The notes below the pieces were generated by a model. It was not told the DNA's origin. It saw only the letters and a list, made by a program, of their open reading frames with translations, and ran no database searches. From Streptomyces sp. CC208A (lineage in GTDB: Bacteria > Actinomycetota > Actinomycetes > Streptomycetales > Streptomycetaceae), in contig NZ_JASCXN010000031.1 of NCBI RefSeq assembly GCF_030010625.1, positions 37,847-101,846 on the forward strand: DNA of 64,000 bases. Direction: 5' to 3'. Positions 49,684-58,149 of this stretch are shown here, piece by piece. Position 1 is the first letter of the stretch; every line of letters begins with the position of its first letter. A program made the translations under genes and the position numbers.

Positions 49684-50342
49684 GGCGGCGGCAACTCCTT
49701 GGACGTACGGAACGGGCGAAGGAACTAAGGACCAGCTAAAGGTGCGTCAGCGGGCTTAGGTTACCGAGCCGTCCTCTCCGCCCCGCACCCGACCCGCCCC
49801 TTAGCGCCCCGTCGACGTGCGGGCGGCCCACCGGAAGAGTCCGCGTACGGGTTCGTGTACGGGTTCGCGTACGGGTCCGGGGGAGGCTTCCCGCCCGGGC
49901 CCGCCCGGTGGCCGGATCACATCCCATTGGCCCGGTGTTCACATAACCGACGTGATCAATTCCGGCGGTCGCGTCGCATTCCGCACGCCTTCCCTTACGG
50001 AAAAGCACCAAGGGGGCCTCCACTGATCAATTCCGGATTCTCGGCGCGATCCCTCCGTACGGGTGGCCGATCCTCGAACGGAGTACGTGAAGAGGACCAC
50101 TCCTGGCCGGATGAACCAGGGCAAACCGCCCACTCTAGTGGCTCCCGGATGTGTGTGACGTGCGTGTTTCTCTCCGTCGACACAGCTGCTCCGACCTGCG
50201 AATACCGCCCTCCGGAAGCCCTCCGCAGCATGCGGGCGACGCACTTGTCAAGCCCCGAGATATGCCCTGACCTGCGGAAACGCCATTCAGAAGAAGCCGT
50301 TTCCGTGTTACCCTGGATAGCCACGGAAGGGGTACCTGTCAC
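49684..50342. other. Long intergenic region upstream of carD
   Basis: Six hundred fifty-nine bases without a convincing gene. It holds three 12-base units GTACGGGTTCGN (49845-49880), a 13-base direct repeat TGATCAATTCCGG (49953-49965 and 50024-50036) and, close to carD, a TTCAGA-N17-TACCCT promoter-like pair (50286-50314) that overlaps an inverted repeat TTCCGTG/CACGGAA (50301-50328). Confidence 0.5.
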
Positions 50343-50825
50343 ATGACGTTCAAGGTTGGCGACACCGTGGTCTATCCCCATCACGGGGCCGCGCTGATCG
50401 AGGCCATCGAAACTCGTCAGATCAAAGGCGTGGACAAGACCTACTTGGTGCTCAAGGTCGCGCAGGGCGACCTGACGGTTCGCGTGCCGGCGGACAACGC
50501 GGAGTTCGTAGGCGTGCGCGACGTTGTCGGGCAGGACGGGCTGGACCGGGTCTTCGAGGTGCTGCGCGCGCCGTACGCCGAGGAGCCGACGAACTGGTCC
50601 CGCCGCTACAAGGCGAACCTCGAGAAGCTCGCCTCCGGCGATGTCATCAAGGTCGCCGAAGTGGTCCGCGACCTGTGGCGCCGCGAGCGCGAGCGCGGTC
50701 TCTCCGCAGGTGAGAAGCGCATGCTCGCCAAGGCCCGGCAGATCCTGGTGAGCGAGCTGGCGCTCGCCGAGAACACGAACGAGGACAAGGCCGAGGCCCT
50801 CCTCGACGAGGTGCTCGCGTCCTGA
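50343..50825 (+). CDS. carD: CarD-family RNA polymerase-binding regulator
   Basis: 160 aa. CarD binds the RNA polymerase beta subunit and stabilises open complexes at many promoters. The N-terminal Tudor-like RID is MTFKVGDTVVYPHHGAALIE to VRVPADNAEFVGVRDV. The C-terminal DNA-binding helices contain NWSRRYKANLEKLASGDVIK, then VRDLWRRERERGLSAGEKRM with the conserved minor-groove Trp. Full length for the family. Its position upstream of ispD-ispF is conserved in actinobacteria. Confidence 0.95.
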   Translation: MTFKVGDTVVYPHHGAALIEAIETRQIKGVDKTYLVLKVAQGDLTVRVPADNAEFVGVRDVVGQDGLDRVFEVLRAPYAEEPTNWSRRYKANLEKLASGDVIKVAEVVRDLWRRERERGLSAGEKRMLAKARQILVSELALAENTNEDKAEALLDEVLAS

Positions 50826-51029
50826 CGCCTGGCGCACACCCTGCCCAGCAGTGATCTGCTCAGCAGTGATGCGCCTGGCAGCAGCAATGCCGCGGTGCCC
50901 GCCGACGTACTGTGAATCCCCACCGATTCCGCAGTGCCGTCGCCGGGCACTGCGGCATGTTCGTCTCCCCTTTCCCCACGCTTCCCCCGCCCGGGGGACG
51001 CTTCCCTCACCCGAGGGGTCTCTCGCATG

Positions 51030-51076
51030 GCGACGCCTCGACCGTCGTCACGGAAAGGGCCCGGTCGAGGCGTCGC
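51030..51076. promoter_or_regulatory. 15-bp inverted repeat in the ispD leader
   Basis: GCGACGCCTCGACCG (51030-51044) pairs exactly with 51062-51076 across a 17-base loop, ending 62 bases before the ispD ATG. There is no U tract, so a terminator for carD, an attenuator or a protein site are all possible. The rest of the 313-base carD-ispD gap shows no gene. Confidence 0.5.
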
Positions 51077-51138
51077 ATCAAGCCTGCTGACGCCATACCC
51101 ACGTCGCCCGCGGAAACAAACCTGCCGGAGTGCAACCG

Positions 51139-51888
51139 ATGTCTGACGAAGCGCGTCCTCCTCGTACCGCCGTGGTGATCCCGGCGGCCGGACGGGGCGT
51201 ACGCCTCGGCCCGGGCGCCCCCAAAGCGCTGCGCGCGCTGAACGGCACCCCCATGCTCATCCACGCCGTCCGCGCGATGGCCGCCTCCCGCGCGGTCTCG
51301 CTCGTCGTCGTGGTCGCCCCCGCCGACGGCGTCGCCGAGGTCAAACACCTCCTCGACGACCACGCCCTCCCCGAGCGGACCGACTACCGGGTCGTCGCCG
51401 GCGGCGCCACCCGCCAGGAGTCCGTCCGCCTCGGCCTCGCCGCGGTCCCCGAGGACGTCACCACCGTCCTCGTCCACGACGCCGCCCGCCCCCTCGTCCC
51501 CGTCGACACCGTCGACGCCGTCGTCGAGGCCGTCCGCGACGGCGCCGTCGCGGTCGTCCCCGCCCTGCCCGTCGCCGACACCGTCAAGGAGGTCGAACCG
51601 GCCGAGAAGCCCGGCGACCCCGAACAGGTCGTCGCCACCCCCGTCCGGGCCCGCCTCCGCGCCGTCCAGACCCCCCAGGGCTTCGACCGCGCCACCCTCG
51701 TCGACGCCCACGCCACCGTCGCCCTCGCAGGCGAGGGCGCCACCGACGACGCCGGCATGGTCGAGCAGCTCGGCGCCCCCGTCGTCGTCGTCCCCGGCCA
51801 CGAAGAGGCCTTCAAGGTGACCCGCCCCCTCGACCTCGTCCTCGCCGAGGCCGTACTCGCCCGCAGGAGGGCCAACGATGGCTTCTGA
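51139..51888 (+). CDS. ispD: 2-C-methyl-D-erythritol 4-phosphate cytidylyltransferase
   Basis: 249 aa. Third enzyme of the MEP isoprenoid pathway; makes CDP-methylerythritol. CTP-binding motif AVVIPAAGRGVRLGPGAPKA, then GGATRQESVRLGL, VLVHDAARPLVP and the C-terminal ATDDAGMVE. The ATG is preferred over an in-frame GTG three codons upstream. It overlaps ispF by 11 bases, and the two act at non-consecutive steps of the same pathway. Confidence 0.95.
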   Translation: MSDEARPPRTAVVIPAAGRGVRLGPGAPKALRALNGTPMLIHAVRAMAASRAVSLVVVVAPADGVAEVKHLLDDHALPERTDYRVVAGGATRQESVRLGLAAVPEDVTTVLVHDAARPLVPVDTVDAVVEAVRDGAVAVVPALPVADTVKEVEPAEKPGDPEQVVATPVRARLRAVQTPQGFDRATLVDAHATVALAGEGATDDAGMVEQLGAPVVVVPGHEEAFKVTRPLDLVLAEAVLARRRANDGF

Positions 51889-52375
51889 CCAGCCGCTACT
51901 GCCGCGCACCGGCATCGGCACCGACGTCCACGCCTTCGAGGAGGGCCGCGCACTGTGGTGCGCCGGCCTCCTCTGGGAGGACGAGCGGTACGGACTCGCC
52001 GGCCACTCCGACGGCGACGTCGCCGCCCACGCCGCCTGCGACGCCCTCTTCTCCGCCGCCGGCATCGGCGACCTCGGCGCCCACTTCGGCACCTCCCGCC
52101 CCGAGTACGCCGGCGCCTCCGGCACCACCCTCCTCGCCGAGGCCGCCCGCCTCGTCCGCGCCGAGGGGTACGAGATCGGCAACATCGCCGTCCAGGTCAT
52201 CGGCGTCCGCCCCAAGATCGGCAAGCGCCGCGACGAGGCCCAGAAAGCGCTCAGCGAGGCCGCCGGAGCCCCCGTCTCCGTCTCCGGCACCACCACCGAC
52301 GGACTCGGCCTGACCGGCCGCGCCGAGGGCCTCGCCGCCCTCGCGACCGCCCTGGTGTACCCCGTACCGAGGTAG
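51878..52375 (+). CDS. ispF: 2-C-methyl-D-erythritol 2,4-cyclodiphosphate synthase
   Basis: 165 aa. IspF cyclises CDP-ME 2-phosphate. Metal ligands are in TGIGTDVHAFEEGR (Asp, His) and LAGHSDGDVAAHAACDALFS (His). The C-terminal TTTDGLGLTGRAEG completes the active site. Trimeric enzyme, full length. Coupled to ispD by overlap. Confidence 0.95.
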   Translation: MASDQPLLPRTGIGTDVHAFEEGRALWCAGLLWEDERYGLAGHSDGDVAAHAACDALFSAAGIGDLGAHFGTSRPEYAGASGTTLLAEAARLVRAEGYEIGNIAVQVIGVRPKIGKRRDEAQKALSEAAGAPVSVSGTTTDGLGLTGRAEGLAALATALVYPVPR

Positions 52376-52398
52376 CGACCGCCCGGATCGAGGCGGCG

Positions 52399-52464
52399 AC
52401 CGCCGAAAAACTCGCCCCGCACCGCCGAGAAACTCGCCCCGCACCGGCGGAAAACCCGCCCCGC
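52399..52464. repeat. 22-bp tandem repeat, three units
   Basis: Three contiguous 22-base copies of ACCGCCGAAAAACTCGCCCC-GC type (52399-52420, 52421-52442, 52443-52464) between ispF and cysS. Copies 1 and 2 differ at one position; copy 3 differs at a few. Confidence 0.85.
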
Positions 52465-52514
52465 GACCCCAAACCGGTCGCGGGGCACCACCGCACGCCC
52501 ACTACCCTGGGACC

Positions 52515-53912
52515 GTGACTATTCGCCTGTACGACACCAGCGCCCGGCAGATCCGCGACTTCACCCCGCTCACACCGGGCTGCGTCTCGATCTACCTGTG
52601 CGGCGCCACCGTCCAGGCGGCCCCGCACATCGGCCACATCCGCTCGGGCCTGAACTTCGACATCATGCGCCGCTGGTTCGCCTACCGCGGCTACGACGTC
52701 ACGTTCATCCGCAACGTCACCGACATCGACGACAAGATCATCACGAAGGGCGGCGAGCAGAACCGCCCCTGGTGGTCCATCGGCTACGAGAACGAGCGCG
52801 CGTTCAACGCCGGCTACGAGGCCCTCGGCTGCCTCCCGCCGACCTACGAGCCCCGCGCCACCGGCCACGTCCCGGAGATGATCGAGATGATGCGCGGCCT
52901 CATCGAGCGCGGCCACGCCTACGCGGCCGACGGCAGCGTCTACTTCGACGTCCGCTCCTTCCCGGAGTACCTCCAGCTCTCCAACCAGGACCTCGACGAC
53001 CTCCGCCAGCCCGACGAGGGCGTCTCCGGCAAGCGCGACCCCCGCGACTTCGCCATGTGGAAGGCGACCAAGCCCGGCGAGCCCGACTGGGAGACCCCCT
53101 GGGGCCGCGGCCGCCCCGGCTGGCACCTGGAGTGCTCGGCCATGGCCCACAAGTACCTCGGCTCCGCCTTCGACATCCACGGCGGCGGCCTCGACCTGGT
53201 CTTCCCCCACCACGAGAACGAGATCGCCCAGGCCAAGGCCTTCGGCGACGACTTCGCCTCCTACTGGGTGCACAACGCCTGGGTCACCATGAGCGGCGAG
53301 AAGATGTCGAAGTCGCTCGGCAACAGCGTCCTCGTCTCCGAGATGGTGAAGAACTGGCGCCCCATCGTCCTGCGCTACTACCTGGGCACCCCGCACTACC
53401 GCTCCATGATCGAGTACAGCGAGGAGTCCCTGCGCGAGGCCGAGGCCGCCTTCGCCCGCATCGAGGGCTTCGTCCAGCGCGCCACCGAGAAGGCCGGGAC
53501 GACCGTCGCCCCCGCCGCCGAGGTGCCGCCGGCCTTCGCCGAGGCCATGGACGACGACCTCGGCGTCCCGCACGCCCTCGCGATCATCCACACCACCGTC
53601 CGCCAGGGCAACAGCGCCCTCGCCGCCGACGACAAGGACGAGGCCGTCGCCCGCCTCGCCGAGGTCCGCGCCATGCTCGGCGTCCTCGGCCTCGACCCCC
53701 TCGACCCGCACTGGACCGAGGAGACCGGCAGCGGCCAGGAGCTCCACGGCGTCGTCGACACCCTCGTCCGCCTCGTCCTCCAGCAGCGCGAGGCCGCCCG
53801 CGAACGCAAGGACTGGGCCACCGCCGACGCCATCCGCGACCAGCTCGGCCAGTCCGGCCTCGCCATCGAGGACAGCCCCGACGGCCCCCGCTGGACCATC
53901 GCCAACCGATAG
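52515..53912 (+). CDS. cysS: Cysteinyl-tRNA synthetase
   Basis: 465 aa, class I synthetase. Zinc ligand and HIGH motif in VSIYLCGATVQAAPHIGHIR; further Zn ligands in WHLECSAMA and DLVFPHHENEIAQ; KMSKS loop in TMSGEKMSKSLGNSV. The DALR anticodon domain and C-terminal helices follow. The paralogue MshC (mycothiol ligase) is shorter and lacks this C-terminal anticodon part, so this is CysS. GTG start with TACCCT six bases upstream: leaderless. Confidence 0.96.
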   Translation: MTIRLYDTSARQIRDFTPLTPGCVSIYLCGATVQAAPHIGHIRSGLNFDIMRRWFAYRGYDVTFIRNVTDIDDKIITKGGEQNRPWWSIGYENERAFNAGYEALGCLPPTYEPRATGHVPEMIEMMRGLIERGHAYAADGSVYFDVRSFPEYLQLSNQDLDDLRQPDEGVSGKRDPRDFAMWKATKPGEPDWETPWGRGRPGWHLECSAMAHKYLGSAFDIHGGGLDLVFPHHENEIAQAKAFGDDFASYWVHNAWVTMSGEKMSKSLGNSVLVSEMVKNWRPIVLRYYLGTPHYRSMIEYSEESLREAEAAFARIEGFVQRATEKAGTTVAPAAEVPPAFAEAMDDDLGVPHALAIIHTTVRQGNSALAADDKDEAVARLAEVRAMLGVLGLDPLDPHWTEETGSGQELHGVVDTLVRLVLQQREAARERKDWATADAIRDQLGQSGLAIEDSPDGPRWTIANR

Positions 53913-54010
53913 AACACCCGATGATGTGCCGTCCGGAGCCCCGGGCGGCACACTTCACTTACAGACACAGACTTCCGTACGCACGCAGTCAGAGGAAACA
54001 GGTAGCAGTC

Positions 54011-54967
54011 ATGGCCGGGAACAGCCAGCGCAGGGGACGTCGCACGTCCAACAAGAAGGGCGCGACGGTCGGCAGCGGTGGCAAGCGACGCCGCGGCCTG
54101 GAGGGCAAGGGCCCGACGCCCAAGGCCGAGGACCGCAAGGGCCACAAGGCGTACCGCGTCTCCAACGCGATGGCCCGGAACGCGGCCAAGCGCAAGCCCG
54201 TCGCCCGCCGCGGCGGCAAGGGCCAGGCCGAGATGGTCGTCGGCCGCAACCCCGTCTTCGAGGCCCTGCGCGACGGCGTACCCGCCACCACCCTCTACGT
54301 CCAGCAGTTCATCGACAACGACGAGCGCGTGCGCGAGGCCCTCAACCTCGCCACCGGCCGCGGCAACATCAACATCATGGAGGCGCCGCGCCCCGAACTC
54401 GACCGGATGACCAACGGCCTCAACCACCAGGGCCTCGTCCTCCAGGTCCCCCCGTACGAGTACGCGCACCCCGAGGACCTCGCCGCCGCCGCCTACGACG
54501 AGCACGAGGACCCCCTGATCGTCGCCCTCGACGGCGTCACCGACCCCCGCAACCTCGGCGCCGTCGTCCGCTCCGTCTCCGCCTTCGGCGGCCACGGCGT
54601 CGTCGTCCCCGAGCGCCGCGCCGCCGGCATGACCGCCGGAGCCTGGAAGACCTCCGCGGGCACCGCCGCCCGCACCCCCGTCGCCCGCGCCACCAACCTC
54701 ACCCGCTGCCTGGAGCAGTACCAGAAGGCCGGCCTCACCGTCGTCGGCCTCGCCGCCGACGGCGACACCGAGGTCCACGAGCTGGAGGCCCTCGAAGGCC
54801 CCGTCGTCGTCGTGGTCGGCTCCGAGGGCAAGGGCCTCTCCCGCCTCGTCGGCGAGACCTGCGACTTCCTCGTCCGCATCCCCATGCCCGGCGGCGCCGA
54901 ATCCCTCAACGCCGGCGTCGCCGCGGGCGTCGTCCTCTACGAGGCCGCCCGCCGCCGCATGCGCTGA
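54011..54967 (+). CDS. rlmB: 23S rRNA ribose 2'-O-methyltransferase, RlmB-type (SpoU family)
   Basis: 318 aa. A ~70-residue Lys/Arg-rich N-terminus (GNSQRRGRRTSNKKG) is typical of actinobacterial RlmB. The L30e-like substrate domain MVVGRNPVFEALRDGVPATT is followed by the SPOUT knot: DGVTDPRNLGAVVRSVSAFG, VVVVGSEGKGLSRLV, IPMPGGAESLNAGVAAGVV. It probably methylates a 23S rRNA residue with SAM; the exact site is not determined. It follows cysS by 98 bases. Confidence 0.92.
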   Translation: MAGNSQRRGRRTSNKKGATVGSGGKRRRGLEGKGPTPKAEDRKGHKAYRVSNAMARNAAKRKPVARRGGKGQAEMVVGRNPVFEALRDGVPATTLYVQQFIDNDERVREALNLATGRGNINIMEAPRPELDRMTNGLNHQGLVLQVPPYEYAHPEDLAAAAYDEHEDPLIVALDGVTDPRNLGAVVRSVSAFGGHGVVVPERRAAGMTAGAWKTSAGTAARTPVARATNLTRCLEQYQKAGLTVVGLAADGDTEVHELEALEGPVVVVVGSEGKGLSRLVGETCDFLVRIPMPGGAESLNAGVAAGVVLYEAARRRMR

Positions 54968-55009
54968 CCACCGGAGCGACCCGTTCGGGTCACTCCCCCC
55001 GGCCGTGAT

Positions 55010-55043
55010 CTTGACGGGCCTCGGACATTCCGACCCCGTCAAG
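55010..55043. promoter_or_regulatory. CTTGACGGG inverted repeat upstream of the DoxX gene
   Basis: CTTGACGGG (55010-55018) and CCCGTCAAG (55035-55043) are exact complements with a 16-base spacer. It embeds a TTGACG -35-like element 32 bases before the DoxX start. A smaller hairpin (54978-54991, GACCCG/CGGGTC) follows the rlmB stop and may be its terminator. Confidence 0.5.
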
Positions 55044-55074
55044 GCAGTGTCCTAACCCCGCGTCACTCGGTTAG

Positions 55075-56670
55075 ATGAGTGTGGACACCAGAACGCCCCG
55101 GCCGGGCTTCGACGATCAGCCCGCGCTGAGCATGGTCAAAGTGGACTCCGATCCCGCCCAGGTGATCGTGAACCACGCCAGCTTCCGTGTGCGGCTCGCG
55201 CCGGCCCAACAGCCGAAGTTCGCCGCGAACCCGCGCGTCGCCGCCCTCTCCGGCGCGGCCGGCGGCGCGGGGACGCCGCGCCGCCGACCCGTCGTGTGGA
55301 CCGGAAAGGCCACCCCGGGCGCCACCGGCCTCCTCCAGGCCGTACGGGAGACCTCCACGGCCCCGGCCGGCGCGGTCTCCACCCTGGAGCCGACCACCCA
55401 GGCCATCCCCCGCATCGACGACACGATGCCCACCCCCATCGTCCCCGCGGGCGCCGCACCCATCCTGCCGCCCATGCGACGCGCCGAGGGCGCCTACGAC
55501 GACGTGTACGAGATGCGGCCCGAGCCGACCTCGTACGAGGAACCCCGCCCCGCCCCCACGGAGACATCGGCCGCTTCCGCGGCGGGGGTCCGCCACGCCT
55601 ACTACCCCGGCCGGCGGATGAACCTCGGAGTGGTCCTCCTCCCGCTCCGCGTCTTCCTCGGCTTCATCTCCATCTACGCCGGCATGGGCAAGCTCTGCGA
55701 CCCCGTCTACTTCGACGGCGGCGAGCGCGGCTCCATGGTCAAGTGGCTCACCCAGCTCCATCCCTGGCCCCTCGCCGAACCCCTCCGGGACTTCGCCCTC
55801 CAGCACCCCGTCGGCGCCGGACTCACCGTCGCCTTCCTCCAGGTCGTCGTCGGCGTCCTCACCGTCCTCGGCCTCTGGCAGCGGGTCGCCGCCGTCATCG
55901 GCGCACTCCTGTCGGCCGCGCTCATCCTCACCGTCAGCTGGCGGACCGTCCCCGTCTACGACGCACCCGACATCATCTACCTCGCCGCCTGGTCCCCCCT
56001 GATCATCGCCGGCGCCCCCGTCTACTCCCTCGACGGACGCCTCGCCGGCGAAGCCTGGCGCACCCTCGGCCCCCGCGCCGAACTGTGGGAACTGCGCCGC
56101 CGCGTCCTGCGCCGCTCCACCCTCTACGCCGCCGTGATCGTCGGCCTCACCCTCCTCATCGGCTCGGTCCTCGGCGGCGCCGTCCGCTCCACCGAGATGG
56201 TGACCGTCCCCGGCCCCCACGACGACCCCGTCAACCACCTCCCCGGCCAGCCCCTGCCGACCGAACCCGAGCGCCGCGGCACCCCCTCGGAGACCCCCCA
56301 CGAGGAGCGGCCCGAGCCCTCGGCGTCGACGACCACCGAGGCACGCAGGGAGACCGAGGAGACCCAGGAGGCGACCCGCCCCACGGAGACGACCAGCGGC
56401 CGCACCGCCGACTCGTCCCCCACCCAGGAGCAGCGCCCCACCGCCACGGACGGCACCGGCGGCAGCAGCGGCACCAGCAGCCGTACCCCCACCCAGTCCC
56501 AGCCCGCCCCGCCCCCCTCCACCAGCGACAGCCCGAGCAGCTCCACCACCGGAGGCTCCACCACCGGCGGCTCCACCACCAGCTCGACCCCCGAGCAGCC
56601 CCCGACCGAGGAAGCCCCCACGAGCGGCGGCGACGCCCCCAGGAACCCGATCGGCGGCCTGCTGGGCTGA
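55075..56670 (+). CDS. DoxX-family membrane protein with Ser/Thr/Pro-rich tail
   Basis: 531 aa in three parts. Residues 1-175 are a cytoplasmic, partly disordered domain (MSVDTRTPRPGFDDQP, DDVYEMRPEP). Residues 180-370 contain about four to five membrane helices with the DoxX signature FLGFISIYAGMGKLCDPVYF and AVIGALLSAALILTVSWRT. The last ~170 residues are a Thr/Ser/Pro-rich tail with TTGGSTTGG repeats. DoxX proteins are often linked to thiosulfate or oxidoreductase partners, but function here is unknown. Followed by a very strong terminator. Confidence 0.82.
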   Translation: MSVDTRTPRPGFDDQPALSMVKVDSDPAQVIVNHASFRVRLAPAQQPKFAANPRVAALSGAAGGAGTPRRRPVVWTGKATPGATGLLQAVRETSTAPAGAVSTLEPTTQAIPRIDDTMPTPIVPAGAAPILPPMRRAEGAYDDVYEMRPEPTSYEEPRPAPTETSAASAAGVRHAYYPGRRMNLGVVLLPLRVFLGFISIYAGMGKLCDPVYFDGGERGSMVKWLTQLHPWPLAEPLRDFALQHPVGAGLTVAFLQVVVGVLTVLGLWQRVAAVIGALLSAALILTVSWRTVPVYDAPDIIYLAAWSPLIIAGAPVYSLDGRLAGEAWRTLGPRAELWELRRRVLRRSTLYAAVIVGLTLLIGSVLGGAVRSTEMVTVPGPHDDPVNHLPGQPLPTEPERRGTPSETPHEERPEPSASTTTEARRETEETQEATRPTETTSGRTADSSPTQEQRPTATDGTGGSSGTSSRTPTQSQPAPPPSTSDSPSSSTTGGSTTGGSTTSSTPEQPPTEEAPTSGGDAPRNPIGGLLG

Positions 56671-56677
56671 CCACCGG

Positions 56678-56740
56678 CGTACGTACGAGAAAGGCGGCAC
56701 CGCCCCTGCCAGGGGCGGTGCCGCCTTTCTCGTACGTACG
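56678..56740. terminator. Bidirectional terminator, 30-bp perfect stem
   Basis: Arms 56678-56707 and 56711-56740 pair perfectly for 30 bases with a three-base loop (GCC). It closes both the DoxX gene and the convergent nucleotidyltransferase gene. Confidence 0.9.
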
Positions 56741-56749
56741 GGGTCTCCG

Positions 56750-57466
56750 TCAGAGGCCCTGCGCGGCCAGCTCCTTCGCCGCCTCCGTCAGGTCCTTGGC
56801 GGTGTCGATGGCCCGCCAGTACGCCCCCTGCGGCAGCGGGAAACCCGCCAGACGCCGCTCACGGGCCAGACGCGGGAAGGCGGTCCGCTCGTGGTCGCCG
56901 ACATCTGGCAGCTCACTCGTGAAGGCGGGGGAGAAGACGTACACGCCGGCGTTGATGAGGAACGGCGACGGCGGCGCCTCGACGAAGTCCGTGATGTGCC
57001 CGAAGGTGTCGGTCTCCACCGCACCCCACGGGATACGGGGACGGGCCAGGGCGAGCGTGGCGGTGGCGTCCCGCTCGGCGTGGAAGGCGGCCATCTCGCG
57101 CAGCGAGAAACGGGTCCAGATGTCGCCGTTGGTGGCGTACCACGGCCGGTCCGGCTCGGGCAGGTGCGAGGCCGCGTACTTGAGGCCGCCGCCACGGCCC
57201 AGCGGCTCGGTCTCGACGACCGTGGTCACCTTCAGGGGAAGGTCCGCCGACGCCAGCCACTCCTGGAGGACCTCGGCGAGATGCCCACAGGAGACGACGG
57301 CCTCGGTCACGCCCTCGGCGGCCAGCCAGGAAAGCTGATGGCCGATGATCGGGGTCCCGGTACCCGGGATCTCGACCATCGGCTTGGGGCGGTCATCGGT
57401 GTAGGGGCGCAGCCGCGAGCCCTGGCCGCCCGCCAGGACCACGGCCTGCGTCGGAGTGGTGTGCAT
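56750..57466 (-). CDS. Sugar nucleotidyltransferase
   Basis: 238 aa, NTP_transferase fold. N-terminal nucleotide motif QAVVLAGGQGSRLRPYTDDR then PKPMVEIPGTGTPIIGHQL; metal-binding YATNGDIWTRF; product loop FLINAGVYVFSP. It probably activates a sugar-1-phosphate to an NDP-sugar. ATG 57466 is favoured because TATGGT lies seven bases upstream; ATG 57478 is possible. Downstream of an exported-protein gene on the same strand. Confidence 0.88.
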   Translation of the reverse strand: MHTTPTQAVVLAGGQGSRLRPYTDDRPKPMVEIPGTGTPIIGHQLSWLAAEGVTEAVVSCGHLAEVLQEWLASADLPLKVTTVVETEPLGRGGGLKYAASHLPEPDRPWYATNGDIWTRFSLREMAAFHAERDATATLALARPRIPWGAVETDTFGHITDFVEAPPSPFLINAGVYVFSPAFTSELPDVGDHERTAFPRLARERRLAGFPLPQGAYWRAIDTAKDLTEAAKELAAQGL

Positions 57467-57512
57467 ACGGGGAACCATAGGCGCCCCGCAGGCCCGGACG
57501 CGGTGACGGCGC

Positions 57513-57932
57513 TCAGCCCGTCGCGCCGCGCATCACGCCGGTCGCGTACGAGGTGTCGCAGACCGGACGGGAGAAGGACTGGGCCCGGGCGGGACCGTAG
57601 TGCTCGACGGCGGCGCGCCCGAGGGCACGGGCGATCGACACGCAGTGCTCGGCGAGCGAGGGACGGTTCTCCACCTCGCGCTGGAGGTGGGTGAGGGCGA
57701 TCCCCGGGTCCTTCTCCTTCAGCTCGGCGAGGAGCCGGTCACGCAGGACGTCCTGCGGGGCACGGGACTTGGCGGGCGTGGAGACACCCGAGGAGGAGGC
57801 GGCAAGCATCTGGCCGTCGGAGCCCTGACCGGCCCACGGCACGGCGGACACCGCGAGCGTTCCCGACAGGACCAGGACGACGGGCAGGACGAGGGCGAGG
57901 GAGCGGCCGATTCGGCGGGCAGTATGCGTCAC
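57513..57932 (-). CDS. Exported hypothetical protein
   Basis: 139 aa from GTG. N-terminal signal ARRIGRSLALVLPVVLVLSG ends near VSAVPWAGQG. The mature part has two Cys (EHCVSIARALGR; FSRPVCDTSYATGVM) that could form a disulfide. No family recognised. TACGCT seven bases upstream of the start indicates its own leaderless promoter. Confidence 0.7.
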   Translation of the reverse strand: MTHTARRIGRSLALVLPVVLVLSGTLAVSAVPWAGQGSDGQMLAASSSGVSTPAKSRAPQDVLRDRLLAELKEKDPGIALTHLQREVENRPSLAEHCVSIARALGRAAVEHYGPARAQSFSRPVCDTSYATGVMRGATG

Positions 57933-58083
57933 GCAGGCGAGCGTAGCGGCCGGTAGTGATATGGCGACATTTAGTCACTCTCGCGAGCGATGGTTCGACG
58001 CGGCTTTTCGAATCCCGTGTTGACGCGGGCGGCGTCGGGGGCCCCGAATGCCGGGGTTTTCCGGGGTGAGCCCGTCTAAACGA

Positions 58084-58116
58084 ACGGCCCCGCGTCCGCG
58101 AGGGACACGGGGCCGT
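58084..58116 (-). terminator. Terminator after msiK
   Basis: Hairpin with a core ACGGCCCCG / CGGGGCCGT (58084-58092, 58108-58116), extended by further near-perfect pairs, 34 bases past the msiK stop. Confidence 0.75.
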
Positions 58117-58149
58117 CCGCCACTGCTTCGAGAAGCTTCCCGGGCAGGG

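Noticed and set aside
49756..49763. TTAGGTTA, an iron-box-like half-site upstream of the His-rich lipoprotein
   Set aside because: Only half of the 19-base palindrome is present; the second half does not match.
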